A DNA stretch of 64,000 nucleotides from Salipiger mangrovisoli (lineage in GTDB: Bacteria; Pseudomonadota; Alphaproteobacteria; Rhodobacterales; Rhodobacteraceae), in the NCBI RefSeq assembly GCF_015223355.1, contig NZ_JADFFK010000004.1:62001-126000 (forward strand). Reading direction: 5' to 3'. The notes under the pieces are model-generated. The model was not told the DNA's origin. It searched no databases and saw nothing but the letters and a program-made list of their open reading frames with translations. Both the position numbers and the translations under genes were made by a program. Positions 16,325 through 22,725 of the stretch are shown one piece after another (within the stretch, counting starts at the first letter, position 1; the number at the start of each line of letters is the position of its first letter).

Positions 16325-16827
16325 CCTCCCGTTACATCGAATCCGAGACCGAAGTTTCCATCACGTTCCCGGCGGCTCCTAGCGGCGTTACTGGCACTGT
16401 GCCCGAAGTGATCTGGTCCAAGCTGGAAGGGTACACAACCTGCCGCTGGTCTACCGCTGTGATTGACTACGTGGTGAACCCGCCGTGCGAGGTGCTGTGG
16501 AAGCCCTACAATTTCCCGGCCACCATCGACACGGTGAACGGGGAAGCGGCCACGGTTAACGAGTTTGGCGAGGTGACCATTTCCGAGCGGTGCATTGTTC
16601 GCTGCACCATCGGCGGGCAGCCCGTCACGGATGGCGTTGAAGAGGCTTACAAGCGCCTCGCGGACTACTACGCCGGAACCTCGCTCACGGGCGTGTCCCG
16701 CTATTCCATCGACGTTGGCGACATTAGCGAAAGCTGGTCCCGCCGCGTGGATCTTGGCGCACTGGGCAACTCTGGCGCTGCCGAACTCCTGAAGAAATAC
16801 CGCAAGGAAGGTGCCGCTCATGTTTGA
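16321..16827 (+). CDS. Putative head-tail adaptor/connector
   Basis: A 168-residue protein starting in an ATGA overlap with the protease gene. It combines a beta-rich N-terminal half (TGTVPEVIWSKLEGYTTCRWSTAVIDYVV...PATIDTV) with a helical C-terminal half (VEEAYKRLADYYAGTSL...AAELLKKYRKEG), broadly like gp6-type adaptor proteins that bind the portal. The next gene encodes the portal, which supports this. No decisive motif was seen. Confidence 0.55.
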   Translation: MTSRYIESETEVSITFPAAPSGVTGTVPEVIWSKLEGYTTCRWSTAVIDYVVNPPCEVLWKPYNFPATIDTVNGEAATVNEFGEVTISERCIVRCTIGGQPVTDGVEEAYKRLADYYAGTSLTGVSRYSIDVGDISESWSRRVDLGALGNSGAAELLKKYRKEGAAHV

Positions 16828-17878
16828 TTGGTTCAAGCGGAAGTCCGAACCCCAAGAGACCCGTTCCGTATCTGCGGCGGGCTATACCGCTCAAGTCATG
16901 TCGGCGCGCGAAGCGTATGTTTCCGGGCAGACTGGCCTTGGCGAACTTACCGCGACCGTGCAAGGCGCTGTGAGCCTCTGGGAAGGCGCTCTGTGTGCTG
17001 CGGATATCGACGGCACGTCGCTCCTGACCCGGCGCGATATGGCCCTTGCTGCCCGCTCTCTGGCGCTCCGTGGCGAGGCTGTATTCTACATCTCAGATAG
17101 CGGGCTACTGCCTGCCGCTGACTGGGAAATGTCCACCCGCAACGGCAAGCCCCGTGCGTATCGCCTTAGTATCCCCGAGACCGGCGGCGCGTATGCCGTG
17201 ACCGCTCTTGCCGCTGAAGTCCTGCACTTCGTCATTGGTGCCGATCCTGTCGCGCCTTGGTACGGCATTTCCCCGCTGCGCCGATCGACGCTTTCCGCTG
17301 ACATGCTCCACACGCTGGAAACGTCGCTGGCCGAGGTCTACGCCAACGCGCCTCTTGGCTCCCATATCGTGCCGTTCCCCGAAGCCCCTGGCACTGACCT
17401 AGAAACCCTTGCAAGCGGCTTCCGTGGGCGTCGTGGGCGCATCATGCTGCGCGAGAGTGTCAACGTCTCTGCGGCTGGTGGGGCCGCTCCTGCGCAAGAT
17501 TGGAAGCCGTCCAGCTTGTCGCCGGATATGACGGGCACCATGGCAACGGAGAACTGGAAGGCGGCAAAGGGCGCGATCCTGAATGCCTATGGCGTTTTGC
17601 CCGCTCTGGTGGCCGATAACGCACAAGGGCCGCTTATCCGCGAGGCTCAACGGCATCTCGCTCAATGGACGCTCCAACCCATTGCCATGCTCATGGCCGA
17701 GGAGATCAGCGCCAAGCTGGGCCAAACGGTCAAGCTCGACGTTATGCGACCGCTCCAAGCTTTTGATGCGGGCGGACGTGCCCGTGCCGCTGCCACCATC
17801 ATTCAAGCAATGGCGATGGCGAAAGAGGCGGGCGTGGACCCTGACGCCGCTATGAAACTGGTAGATTGGGGCGAGTGA
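16820..17878 (+). CDS. HK97-type portal protein
   Basis: A 352-residue protein with the typical short start MFDWFKRK and wing/stem/crown segments of Phage_portal: RGEAVFYISD, VLHFVIGADPVAPWYGISPLRRS, GRRGRIMLRESV, LSPDMTGTMATENWKAAKGAILNAYGVLPALV, and LIREAQRHLAQWTLQPIAMLMAEEISAKLG. The portal forms the dodecameric DNA gate of the head. AAGGAAGG eight bases before the ATG at 16820 fixes the start inside the end of the adaptor gene. It is somewhat shorter than most HK97-type portals. It sits after the capsid and protease genes, the reverse of the common order. Confidence 0.9.
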   Translation: MFDWFKRKSEPQETRSVSAAGYTAQVMSAREAYVSGQTGLGELTATVQGAVSLWEGALCAADIDGTSLLTRRDMALAARSLALRGEAVFYISDSGLLPAADWEMSTRNGKPRAYRLSIPETGGAYAVTALAAEVLHFVIGADPVAPWYGISPLRRSTLSADMLHTLETSLAEVYANAPLGSHIVPFPEAPGTDLETLASGFRGRRGRIMLRESVNVSAAGGAAPAQDWKPSSLSPDMTGTMATENWKAAKGAILNAYGVLPALVADNAQGPLIREAQRHLAQWTLQPIAMLMAEEISAKLGQTVKLDVMRPLQAFDAGGRARAAATIIQAMAMAKEAGVDPDAAMKLVDWGE

Positions 17879-18300
17879 TGGCAGGCCGCGCAAAGTACAT
17901 CATTGAAAAGCAATCGCCCCCGGTAACCTACTACTGGGGGCCAGAGGTGGACCGCGAGACCGCCCGCAGCATCGGACTGGTGCGCTTCTTCACCGGCAAA
18001 CCCTGCAAGTATGGGCATGTCGCCGAGCGGTGGGTTTCCAGTGGCACCTGTATTGAATGCGTCCTGCAACGCCACCGGACGCCGGAATATCGCGAGTACG
18101 TGCGTCCGGTGAATGCGGCTTGGCTTGAGGCGAACCCCGGCAAGGTAGACCAATACAACGAACAGCGGCGCGACCGGCGGGAGAATGAGCCCGAGGCAGC
18201 CGAGCAGATGCGGGCGGCAAGTCGGGCTTGGCACGCTGAGAAGTCCAAAGACCCGGAATGGCGGGCCAAGGAACGCGAGAGGCTGCGGAAGTATGCGTAA
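17878..18300 (+). CDS. Zinc-binding phage protein of unknown role
   Basis: A 140-residue basic protein starting in a TGATG overlap with the portal gene. The N-terminal half has a C-x3-H-x10-C-x2-C cluster (C43, H47, C58, C61) in FFTGKPCKYGHVAERWVSSGTC, a pattern I know from small uncharacterised phage proteins, often linked with HNH nucleases. The C-terminal half is highly charged and helical (EQMRAASRAWHAEKSKDPEWRAKERERLRK) and may bind nucleic acid. It could be a nuclease fragment, a DNA-binding packaging factor or the missing small terminase. None of these is shown. Confidence 0.65.
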   Translation: MAGRAKYIIEKQSPPVTYYWGPEVDRETARSIGLVRFFTGKPCKYGHVAERWVSSGTCIECVLQRHRTPEYREYVRPVNAAWLEANPGKVDQYNEQRRDRRENEPEAAEQMRAASRAWHAEKSKDPEWRAKERERLRKYA

Positions 18301-18763
18301 GGCCGTCAAACTCTCTGAAGTCGTCTGGGCGCAAAAGGTGGTGTCGGGGGAATATCCGCCTGCACCATCCGGCATGTCGCCCCATGGTGCTGACGACCTG
18401 TGGCCGCTGGTGGAGGAAAAGCTTGGCTATGGCGTGGGTAAGCGCCGGGTCCGTTACATGCTCCACGACCAAGGGGCCAAGTGCTCCAAGCCGCTGGCCT
18501 TCTACCCGCCCGAATGGTGGAACGTGGTAAGCATCGAAGAGGCTGCGCGGGTGGTCGATGACCGGGGCGAAGAGACCGGCGAATTTGTCTATCAGACCCC
18601 TAAGCCCCGCAAAGACGGTTCCGTGGCGATCCGTCTAGGCCGTGTGACGGTGATAGAGGCTGAGATTGATGGCCCCGAGGTAGGCATCCCCGAGGCCGTG
18701 CGTTACGCGCTTACGTGGGCTGAGAAGCAGCCTAGGAGCGCGAGGGGTAGGACCCTTACTTAA
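18293..18763 (+). CDS. Uncharacterised satellite protein at the end of the structural operon
   Basis: A 156-residue protein whose ATG overlaps the end of the zinc protein gene by eight bases; GAGAGG is suitably placed upstream. It has a helical N-terminus (VKLSEVVWAQKVVSGEYPP), a possible helix-turn-helix-like stretch around DDLWPLVEEKLGYGVGKRRVRYML, and a beta-rich C-terminal part. I do not recognise it. As the last gene of the packaging cluster it is one candidate for a divergent small terminase. The end meets the antisense small gene head-on with an eight-base overlap. Confidence 0.6.
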   Translation: MRKAVKLSEVVWAQKVVSGEYPPAPSGMSPHGADDLWPLVEEKLGYGVGKRRVRYMLHDQGAKCSKPLAFYPPEWWNVVSIEEAARVVDDRGEETGEFVYQTPKPRKDGSVAIRLGRVTVIEAEIDGPEVGIPEAVRYALTWAEKQPRSARGRTLT

Positions 18764-18935
18764 AGCTGTTCCCGTTGATAAGTGCTCCCTTCAGCGCCTT
18801 GGCGCACGCATCGACAAGTTTCAGAAACTCCCCAGCGTCTTGAATTTTCGGGCTGGTACCCTTCGAGTCGTACCAAATGTTTTTAGCCATATCGTGCGCT
18901 GTGACGGCCAAGCCCTTGTCGGAATCGCTACTCAT
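18756..18935 (-). CDS. 59-residue antisense protein at the right end of the satellite
   Basis: On the minus strand an ATG at 18935 is preceded by AGAGGAAG at good spacing and opens a 59-codon frame. The product begins MSSDSDKGLAVTAHDMAKNI and ends ALKGALINGNSFK. It is helical and soluble by eye, with no cysteine cluster. It is the only gene in the element on this strand and lies between the structural operon and attR, where satellites and prophages often carry cargo or immunity genes. Family and function are unknown to me. Confidence 0.6.
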   Translation of the reverse strand: MSSDSDKGLAVTAHDMAKNIWYDSKGTSPKIQDAGEFLKLVDACAKALKGALINGNSFK

Positions 18936-19035
18936 TTCACTTCCTCTTTCTATAGGTCCGCGAACGGTAGCAGATGGCAGGAATCGGGCAAGATGGTCTG
19001 ACGCGAGTTCGCATCACGCGCTATGTAAGGCCATT

Positions 19036-19053
19036 GTTCCCCCGGCGTTCCCC
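19036..19053. promoter_or_regulatory. Candidate arm-type integrase sites, right end
   Basis: Two GTTCCCC copies at 19036-19042 and 19047-19053 mirror the pair at 8041 and 8053 near attL. The first parts also happen to read GTTC-N7-GTTC, the alphaproteobacterial LexA box, but the spacer is GC-rich and no gene start is close. Otherwise 18936-19112 holds only the terminator below. Confidence 0.45.
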
Positions 19054-19060
19054 AAAAACC

Positions 19061-19087
19061 AAAAGCCCCTAGCGATAGGGGCTTTAA
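19061..19087. terminator. Terminator-like hairpin at the right end of the element
   Basis: AAAAGCCCCTA - gcga - TAGGGGCTTT is a perfect stem with A/T tails on both sides, so it can act on both strands. With the left-end hairpin it insulates the element from host transcription. Confidence 0.75.
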
Positions 19088-19112
19088 CTTACGCATAAGT
19101 CATTGATTTATA

Positions 19113-19163
19113 ATGGTACCGCCTTCCCGGTTCGAACGGGAGACCTCTTGATCCACAATCAAG
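19113..19163. repeat. attR: 51-bp repeat inside tRNA-His
   Basis: Identical to 7862-7912. Here the repeat is continuous with the tRNA 5' half, so integration rebuilt an intact tRNA gene on this side. Confidence 0.95.
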
Positions 19164-19190
19164 CGCTCTAACCTACTGAGCTAAGGCGGC
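19114..19190 (-). tRNA. tRNA-His (GTG)
   Basis: A 77-nt cloverleaf with an encoded CCA. Acceptor GCCGCCT pairs with AGGCGGT, so position 1-72 is G-U; the discriminator is A73 and there is no encoded G-1. This is the unusual alphaproteobacterial tRNA-His type, in contrast to the G-1/C73 form elsewhere. The anticodon arm CTTGA-TTGTGGA-TCAAG gives GTG. The 3' part is the attachment site of the satellite. Confidence 0.95.
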
Positions 19191-19200
19191 ACGCTCGGGG

Positions 19201-19229
19201 GGAATAACGCCAGCCCTTTTCGATTGCAA
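19201..19229 (-). promoter_or_regulatory. Promoter of tRNA-His
   Basis: On the minus strand TTGCAA and TATTCC are 17 bases apart, the -10 ending 10 bases before the tRNA 5' end. The promoter lies outside the element, so integration left the tRNA expressed. Confidence 0.6.
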
Positions 19230-19243
19230 GCCCCAATCCTGAG

Positions 19244-19753
19244 TTAAATTGCCCGCTCCCAATGCTGCTCGACAAGCGGCACGCCGAAGCTGGTCACGGG
19301 CGTTGAAGACACAAGGGAAAACCCGTTCTTCGCGTAGAGCGCGCAGGCGGCGCGATGGCTTTCATGGGTCCAGAGCGTCATGCGGTGGTAGCCGGCGTCC
19401 CGCGCGAATCCCAAGCAAGTGTCGAGCAGGCGCTGTCCCAGCCCCCGGCCGCGCGCCTCCGGCAGCAGCAGGAAGAGGCGCAGCTTGGCCAGCGCCGCGC
19501 CGCCGTCGCTGCCCGCGTCGACGCAGAAGATGCTGCCAAGCCGCTGCCTCCCCTCCCAGGCGATCCAGCCGCGCTCGCGTGCCGGATCATGGCTGGCGTC
19601 GAAGTCGCGCAGGATCCGATCGACCAGGGTCCCGAAGCTTGCGTCGAACCCCTCGTCACGGGCGTAAAGCTCGGCATGCTGGCGCACCAGCCACTCCCGG
19701 TCGCCGGGACCGTAGACCCGCAGGTCGATCGGCTCACCCGCCGCGTGCAACAT
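19244..19753 (-). CDS. GNAT family N-acetyltransferase
   Basis: A 169-residue acetyltransferase domain. The acetyl-CoA binding motif A is LRLFLLLPEARGRGLGQRLLDTCLGFARDAGYHRMTLWTH, with the loop EARGRGLG replacing the usual QxxGxG/A. ALYAKNGF marks the C-terminal motif B. The domain resembles the GNAT half of MarR-GNAT fusions, but no MarR domain is present. Start uncertain: ATGs at 19759 and 19753 follow GGGGGAG; I chose 19753 for spacing. Substrate unknown. Confidence 0.82.
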   Translation of the reverse strand: MLHAAGEPIDLRVYGPGDREWLVRQHAELYARDEGFDASFGTLVDRILRDFDASHDPARERGWIAWEGRQRLGSIFCVDAGSDGGAALAKLRLFLLLPEARGRGLGQRLLDTCLGFARDAGYHRMTLWTHESHRAACALYAKNGFSLVSSTPVTSFGVPLVEQHWERAI

Positions 19754-19831
19754 GGACATCACTCCCCCCGCGCTTGCAATATGCACCCTGCGGGTCTAAG
19801 CCCGCGCAATTCCAGTTTCATGGGGACGGTC

Positions 19832-20026
19832 ATGGGGATCAACACCGAACGCGACATCGAAGCCAACCTGCAGATCGGCCCGACCGATCAGGGCATGGTG
19901 CGTCTCTACATCTATGCCGGCGACCTCGAGATCCCGATGGATTTCGATCCCGAGGAAGCCGAGGAAATCGCCGAGGAGCTGCGCGCTGCCGCCGCCACGG
20001 CGCGCAACGTCAAGAAACGTCGCTAA
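19832..20026 (+). CDS. Small conserved acidic protein, DUF6324-like
   Basis: A 64-residue protein with the pattern MVRLYIYAGDLEIPMDFDPEEAEEIAEELRAAAATA and a basic end NVKKRR. I recognise it as a short family found in Rhodobacteraceae; its role is not known. The ATG at 19832 follows GGGGA by five bases; an in-frame ATG at 19820 is possible. It stands alone between divergent and convergent neighbours. Confidence 0.65.
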   Translation: MGINTERDIEANLQIGPTDQGMVRLYIYAGDLEIPMDFDPEEAEEIAEELRAAAATARNVKKRR

Positions 20027-20044
20027 GGCGCGATTCCCGGCACG

Positions 20045-20506
20045 TCACCCCCAGGCGTCCAGGCGCGCCTCGGGGTCGCGCAGCGCATGGAGCCGCCGCG
20101 CCGCATGGGTGGCAAACCGCCGGGTGAGCGCGCTGCGCCGCGCGCCGTTCAGCTTGTGCTCGGGCGCCATGCGCAGGATCTCGGCGTCATAGGCGTCGGC
20201 AATGATGAGCCCGGTGCCCTCGGGCAGAAGGTCGGTCGGGAACAGCTCGTCCACCGCCCAGAAATAGCGGTCGCACCAGTCGAGATAGCCCTGCCACTTG
20301 CCGTCCGACATGAAATCAGCCCGGCTGCTCTTGCACTCCACCACCCAAATCTCGCCCTTCGGTCCCAGCGCCATCACATCGACGCGCCGGCCACGCTCGG
20401 GCACGAATTCCTCGACCGGCGCGAAGCCCAGGCTGGCCAGGTGACGGCACACGCCGCGCGCCAGCAGCTGACCGGGCATCATCGGGGTTTCGTTCAGAAG
20501 GGTCAT
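20045..20506 (-). CDS. mmcB: MmcB family DNA repair protein
   Basis: A 153-residue protein matching the MmcB/DUF1061 family: LLARGVCRHLASLGFAPVEEFVPERGRRVDVMALGPKGEIWVVECKSSRADFMSDGKW. The D...E-x-K arrangement (RVDVMALG...VVECKSS) is the core of a PD-(D/E)XK nuclease-like fold. In Caulobacter, mmcB is SOS-regulated and needed for mitomycin C resistance. Here a GTTC-N7-GTTC box lies 11 bases before the ATG at 20506, which supports the identification. Confidence 0.9.
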   Translation of the reverse strand: MTLLNETPMMPGQLLARGVCRHLASLGFAPVEEFVPERGRRVDVMALGPKGEIWVVECKSSRADFMSDGKWQGYLDWCDRYFWAVDELFPTDLLPEGTGLIIADAYDAEILRMAPEHKLNGARRSALTRRFATHAARRLHALRDPEARLDAWG

Positions 20507-20517
20507 GCCCCCACTAT

Positions 20518-20532
20518 GAACATTAGGTGAAC
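20518..20532 (-). promoter_or_regulatory. LexA (SOS) box of mmcB
   Basis: On the minus strand the sequence reads GTTCACCTAATGTTC, a perfect alphaproteobacterial GTTC-N7-GTTC LexA site, between the coding start and the likely promoter. Confidence 0.85.
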
Positions 20533-20615
20533 AAAGGCAAGTCGCAGCCCACTCACTCTTTTTTGCGCCGCGCGCACGCCTATTTGCTGTCACATGCTTG
20601 CAGGAGGCCCCGGCG

Positions 20616-21974
20616 ATGACCGACACGATGCACGACGAGACCGGCGACATCCGCTCCCCCGGCTCGAAGACCCGCGGACTGCGTCATGCGCGCGAGCTCG
20701 AACAGCATCTTGGCTGGCTCGACACGTTTTCCGGCACCGCGCTCGGCGTGCTCTCGGTCGCCTCGGGCATCTATACCTATCTCGGCGTCTCCTCGCTGCT
20801 CGAAGAAGGTGGCGCTTTCACCGTCTTTGCCGCCATCGCCTATTCGGTGGCGGTCTCGGTCGGCATCTTCGTCTTCTGGTCCTACCTGATGCGACTCTTC
20901 CCGGCGATGCGCTCGACCCGCTCCCGCATGGGGCTTCTGGGGGCGATGGGGCTCGGCTCGCTGGCGATCATCGCCATGTCCTCCTGGCTGAACGCCGCGG
21001 CCCTGGCCGGCTCGGCGGCAGTCGAACAGCACCTGGCCGAAACCGTGCAGGACTACCAGGGCGCGCTGGAGCGCACGCATGAAATCGCGCTGACCGGCCA
21101 GTCGCTCGAGCGCGACGTGGCGCGGGTGCGGCAGAGCTTCGAGGATCTCTCCGAGCAGGAAGCCGAGGGATCGCTCTCCGGCCTCGCCGGGCGCGGCGCG
21201 GTGTTCCGCGTGCTGCGGCAGAAATCGGCGGAACTCTCCGCCCTCGAGACGCAGATCGCCGAGCAGACGCCGTTGGTGGACAGCGCCTTCGCGCAGGGCA
21301 ACGCCATTCTGTCGCGGATGCGCGCGCTCACCGTCGAGCCCGGCCCGGTCGAGCCACGCTCGGTGGAATTCTCCGGGGCCGCGGTAGAGCTGCAGGGCCT
21401 CATCGCGCAGCTCCGCCAGCTGTCGGTCGCGCCGCTGGTCGAGCGCGCGGCGCAGGATCTCGCCGCCTCGGTGGTGTTGCCCGAGCTCGATGGCCGCAAT
21501 GATATCGACCGCGGCACCCAGGCGGCGGCGATCACCTCCGTGCTGGAGGTCCTGGGGCAGCGCGCCACCACGCTGGAGCGTGCCGCCCAGAACGTGCTGG
21601 CGCTGACCCCCGCCGCCGAGGTCACCTACACGCCGGTTTCGGCCGCCGACGCGGTGATCATGTACGCCCGCAACTTCATCCCCTCCTGGGCCGGCGCCAT
21701 CGCCATCGACCTGCTGCCCGCGGTGCTTGTGCTGATCCTTGCCGTCACCCACGGCGCGATCCGCCACGGCCGCGAGGGTGCCGAGATCGAGGACACGCTG
21801 ACGCTGGCCGAATTGCGCGCGGCGCTGCGCGCCATGCGCGAGGTCGAGGGCACGCTGCACCCGACCGCCGCCGCGCCCATGCCCATTTCCGCGCAGCGCG
21901 ACGACCACGCTGAGCCTGCCGCCGAAAAACCCGAGGCTCCCGAGGTCTCACGTTTCACCGGGCGCACGCCATGA
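20616..21974 (+). CDS. Uncharacterised inner-membrane protein with long coiled-coil periplasmic region
   Basis: A 452-residue protein. Three hydrophobic helices lie at the N-terminus (TALGVLSVASGIYTYLGV; FTVFAAIAYSVAVSVGIFVFW; GLLGAMGLGSLAIIAMSSWL). A long helical charged region with heptad character follows (roughly 135-330), then a fourth helix (WAGAIAIDLLPAVLVLILAVTHGAI) and a cytoplasmic acidic tail. AGGAGG eight bases upstream fixes the ATG at 20616. No catalytic motif is visible. It lies 10 bases before the ClpP-like gene and is probably co-expressed with it. The shape suggests a sensor or scaffold in the envelope; function unknown. Confidence 0.75.
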   Translation: MTDTMHDETGDIRSPGSKTRGLRHARELEQHLGWLDTFSGTALGVLSVASGIYTYLGVSSLLEEGGAFTVFAAIAYSVAVSVGIFVFWSYLMRLFPAMRSTRSRMGLLGAMGLGSLAIIAMSSWLNAAALAGSAAVEQHLAETVQDYQGALERTHEIALTGQSLERDVARVRQSFEDLSEQEAEGSLSGLAGRGAVFRVLRQKSAELSALETQIAEQTPLVDSAFAQGNAILSRMRALTVEPGPVEPRSVEFSGAAVELQGLIAQLRQLSVAPLVERAAQDLAASVVLPELDGRNDIDRGTQAAAITSVLEVLGQRATTLERAAQNVLALTPAAEVTYTPVSAADAVIMYARNFIPSWAGAIAIDLLPAVLVLILAVTHGAIRHGREGAEIEDTLTLAELRAALRAMREVEGTLHPTAAAPMPISAQRDDHAEPAAEKPEAPEVSRFTGRTP

Positions 21975-21984
21975 GACACCGCAG

Positions 21985-22725
21985 ATGAGGCATCTGACCG
22001 TCGCCCGCGCCCTCACCGGCGCCCTGTTGCTGCAAATCGCCCTCGGGGCCTTCCTCGTGCTCGGCGATCTCAGCAGCGGCGATTTCTCCCTGCCGCGCTT
22101 CGGCCCGTCAGCGCCGCGCCTGACCCAACCGGTCACCCCCGGCGACCAGCGCCGCACCTTCGCGCCGAATCGCGACCTGCCGCCGCTGTCGCCGCTGCGC
22201 GATCCCGGCAAGCTGCCGAACCGCCTCGCGCTGACTGAGGCCGAGGGCGGGACATGGCGGCTCGAGGGCACCATCGCCGAGGGAGACGCCGAGCGCATCA
22301 TCGCCGCGCTGGACGGGGCCCCCGGCATCGAGCGGCTGATCCTGCAAAGCCCCGGCGGCTCGGTGCCCGACGCGCTCGCGATCGGGCGGCACCTGCGGCA
22401 GATGGGCCTCGGCACGCGGATGCTCGAGGGGGAATTCTGCTATTCCGCCTGCCCCTACCTGCTGGCCGCCGGCACCCCCCGCGACATCCCCGAAGGTGCC
22501 TCCGTCGGCGTGCACCAGCATTATTTCGGTGAAAGCACCCTGCTGCCGGCCTTCGTCGCCGTCGAGCAGATCCAGCGCGGCCAGGGCGATGTCATGGAAT
22601 ACCTGCAAGAGATGGGCATTGACCCGATGGTGCTGCGCCCCGCCCTCGCCACTCCCGCCGATCAGATCTACATCCTGCTGCCCGAGGAACTGGCCCGATA
22701 CAAATTCGTGACGCCGGAAGGCTGA
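21985..22725 (+). CDS. ClpP/crotonase-fold protein with N-terminal membrane anchor (COG3904-like)
   Basis: A 246-residue protein. Residues 7-28 form a signal or anchor helix (ARALTGALLLQIALGAFLVLGD). From about 85 the ClpP-like fold appears: IERLILQSPGGSVPDALAIGRHLRQMG, then EGEFCYSACPYLLAAGTPRDIPEGASVGVHQH, with the presumed nucleophile S154 and a following histidine pair. The SPGGS loop is the oxyanion element of this superfamily. It is probably a periplasmic serine peptidase or inactive relative. It forms a two-gene unit with the upstream coiled-coil membrane protein. Confidence 0.75.
   Translation: MRHLTVARALTGALLLQIALGAFLVLGDLSSGDFSLPRFGPSAPRLTQPVTPGDQRRTFAPNRDLPPLSPLRDPGKLPNRLALTEAEGGTWRLEGTIAEGDAERIIAALDGAPGIERLILQSPGGSVPDALAIGRHLRQMGLGTRMLEGEFCYSACPYLLAAGTPRDIPEGASVGVHQHYFGESTLLPAFVAVEQIQRGQGDVMEYLQEMGIDPMVLRPALATPADQIYILLPEELARYKFVTPEG

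Larger units (their letters stand above)
7862..19163. mobile_element. Integrated tail-less phage satellite (cf-PICI-like), about 11.25 kb
   Basis: The region is bounded by a perfect 51-bp direct repeat and carries an integrase beside attL. Genes in order: integrase, AlpA, unknown, RepA-like ATPase, repeat cluster, small unknown, two neck proteins, large terminase, HNH, HK97 capsid, prohead protease, connector, portal, zinc protein, unknown, and an antisense 59-residue gene. There is no tail tube, tape measure, baseplate, lysis, CI repressor or DNA polymerase gene. This matches capsid-forming phage-inducible chromosomal islands, which make their own small heads and use helper tails. Base composition is visibly less GC-rich than the flanks. 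A Rhodobacterales gene transfer agent is excluded by the integrase, the att repeats and the absence of tail genes. Confidence 0.88.

Noticed and set aside
19036-19050. SOS box inside the satellite
   Set aside because: It reads GTTC-N7-GTTC but the spacer is CCCCGGC, no start codon is near, and the same GTTCCCC pair occurs at the left end with N8 spacing, so an integrase arm site explains it better.
7862-19163. Gene transfer agent (GTA) head cluster
   Set aside because: Rhodobacterales carry GTAs with HK97-like heads, but this region has an integrase, AlpA, a replication helicase and att repeats and lacks every tail gene that GTAs have.
20580-21908. 442-codon minus-strand ORF opposite the coiled-coil membrane protein
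   Set aside because: The plus strand has a strong ribosome site, clear membrane helices and an adjoining partner gene; the minus frame is low-complexity Arg/Gly/His.
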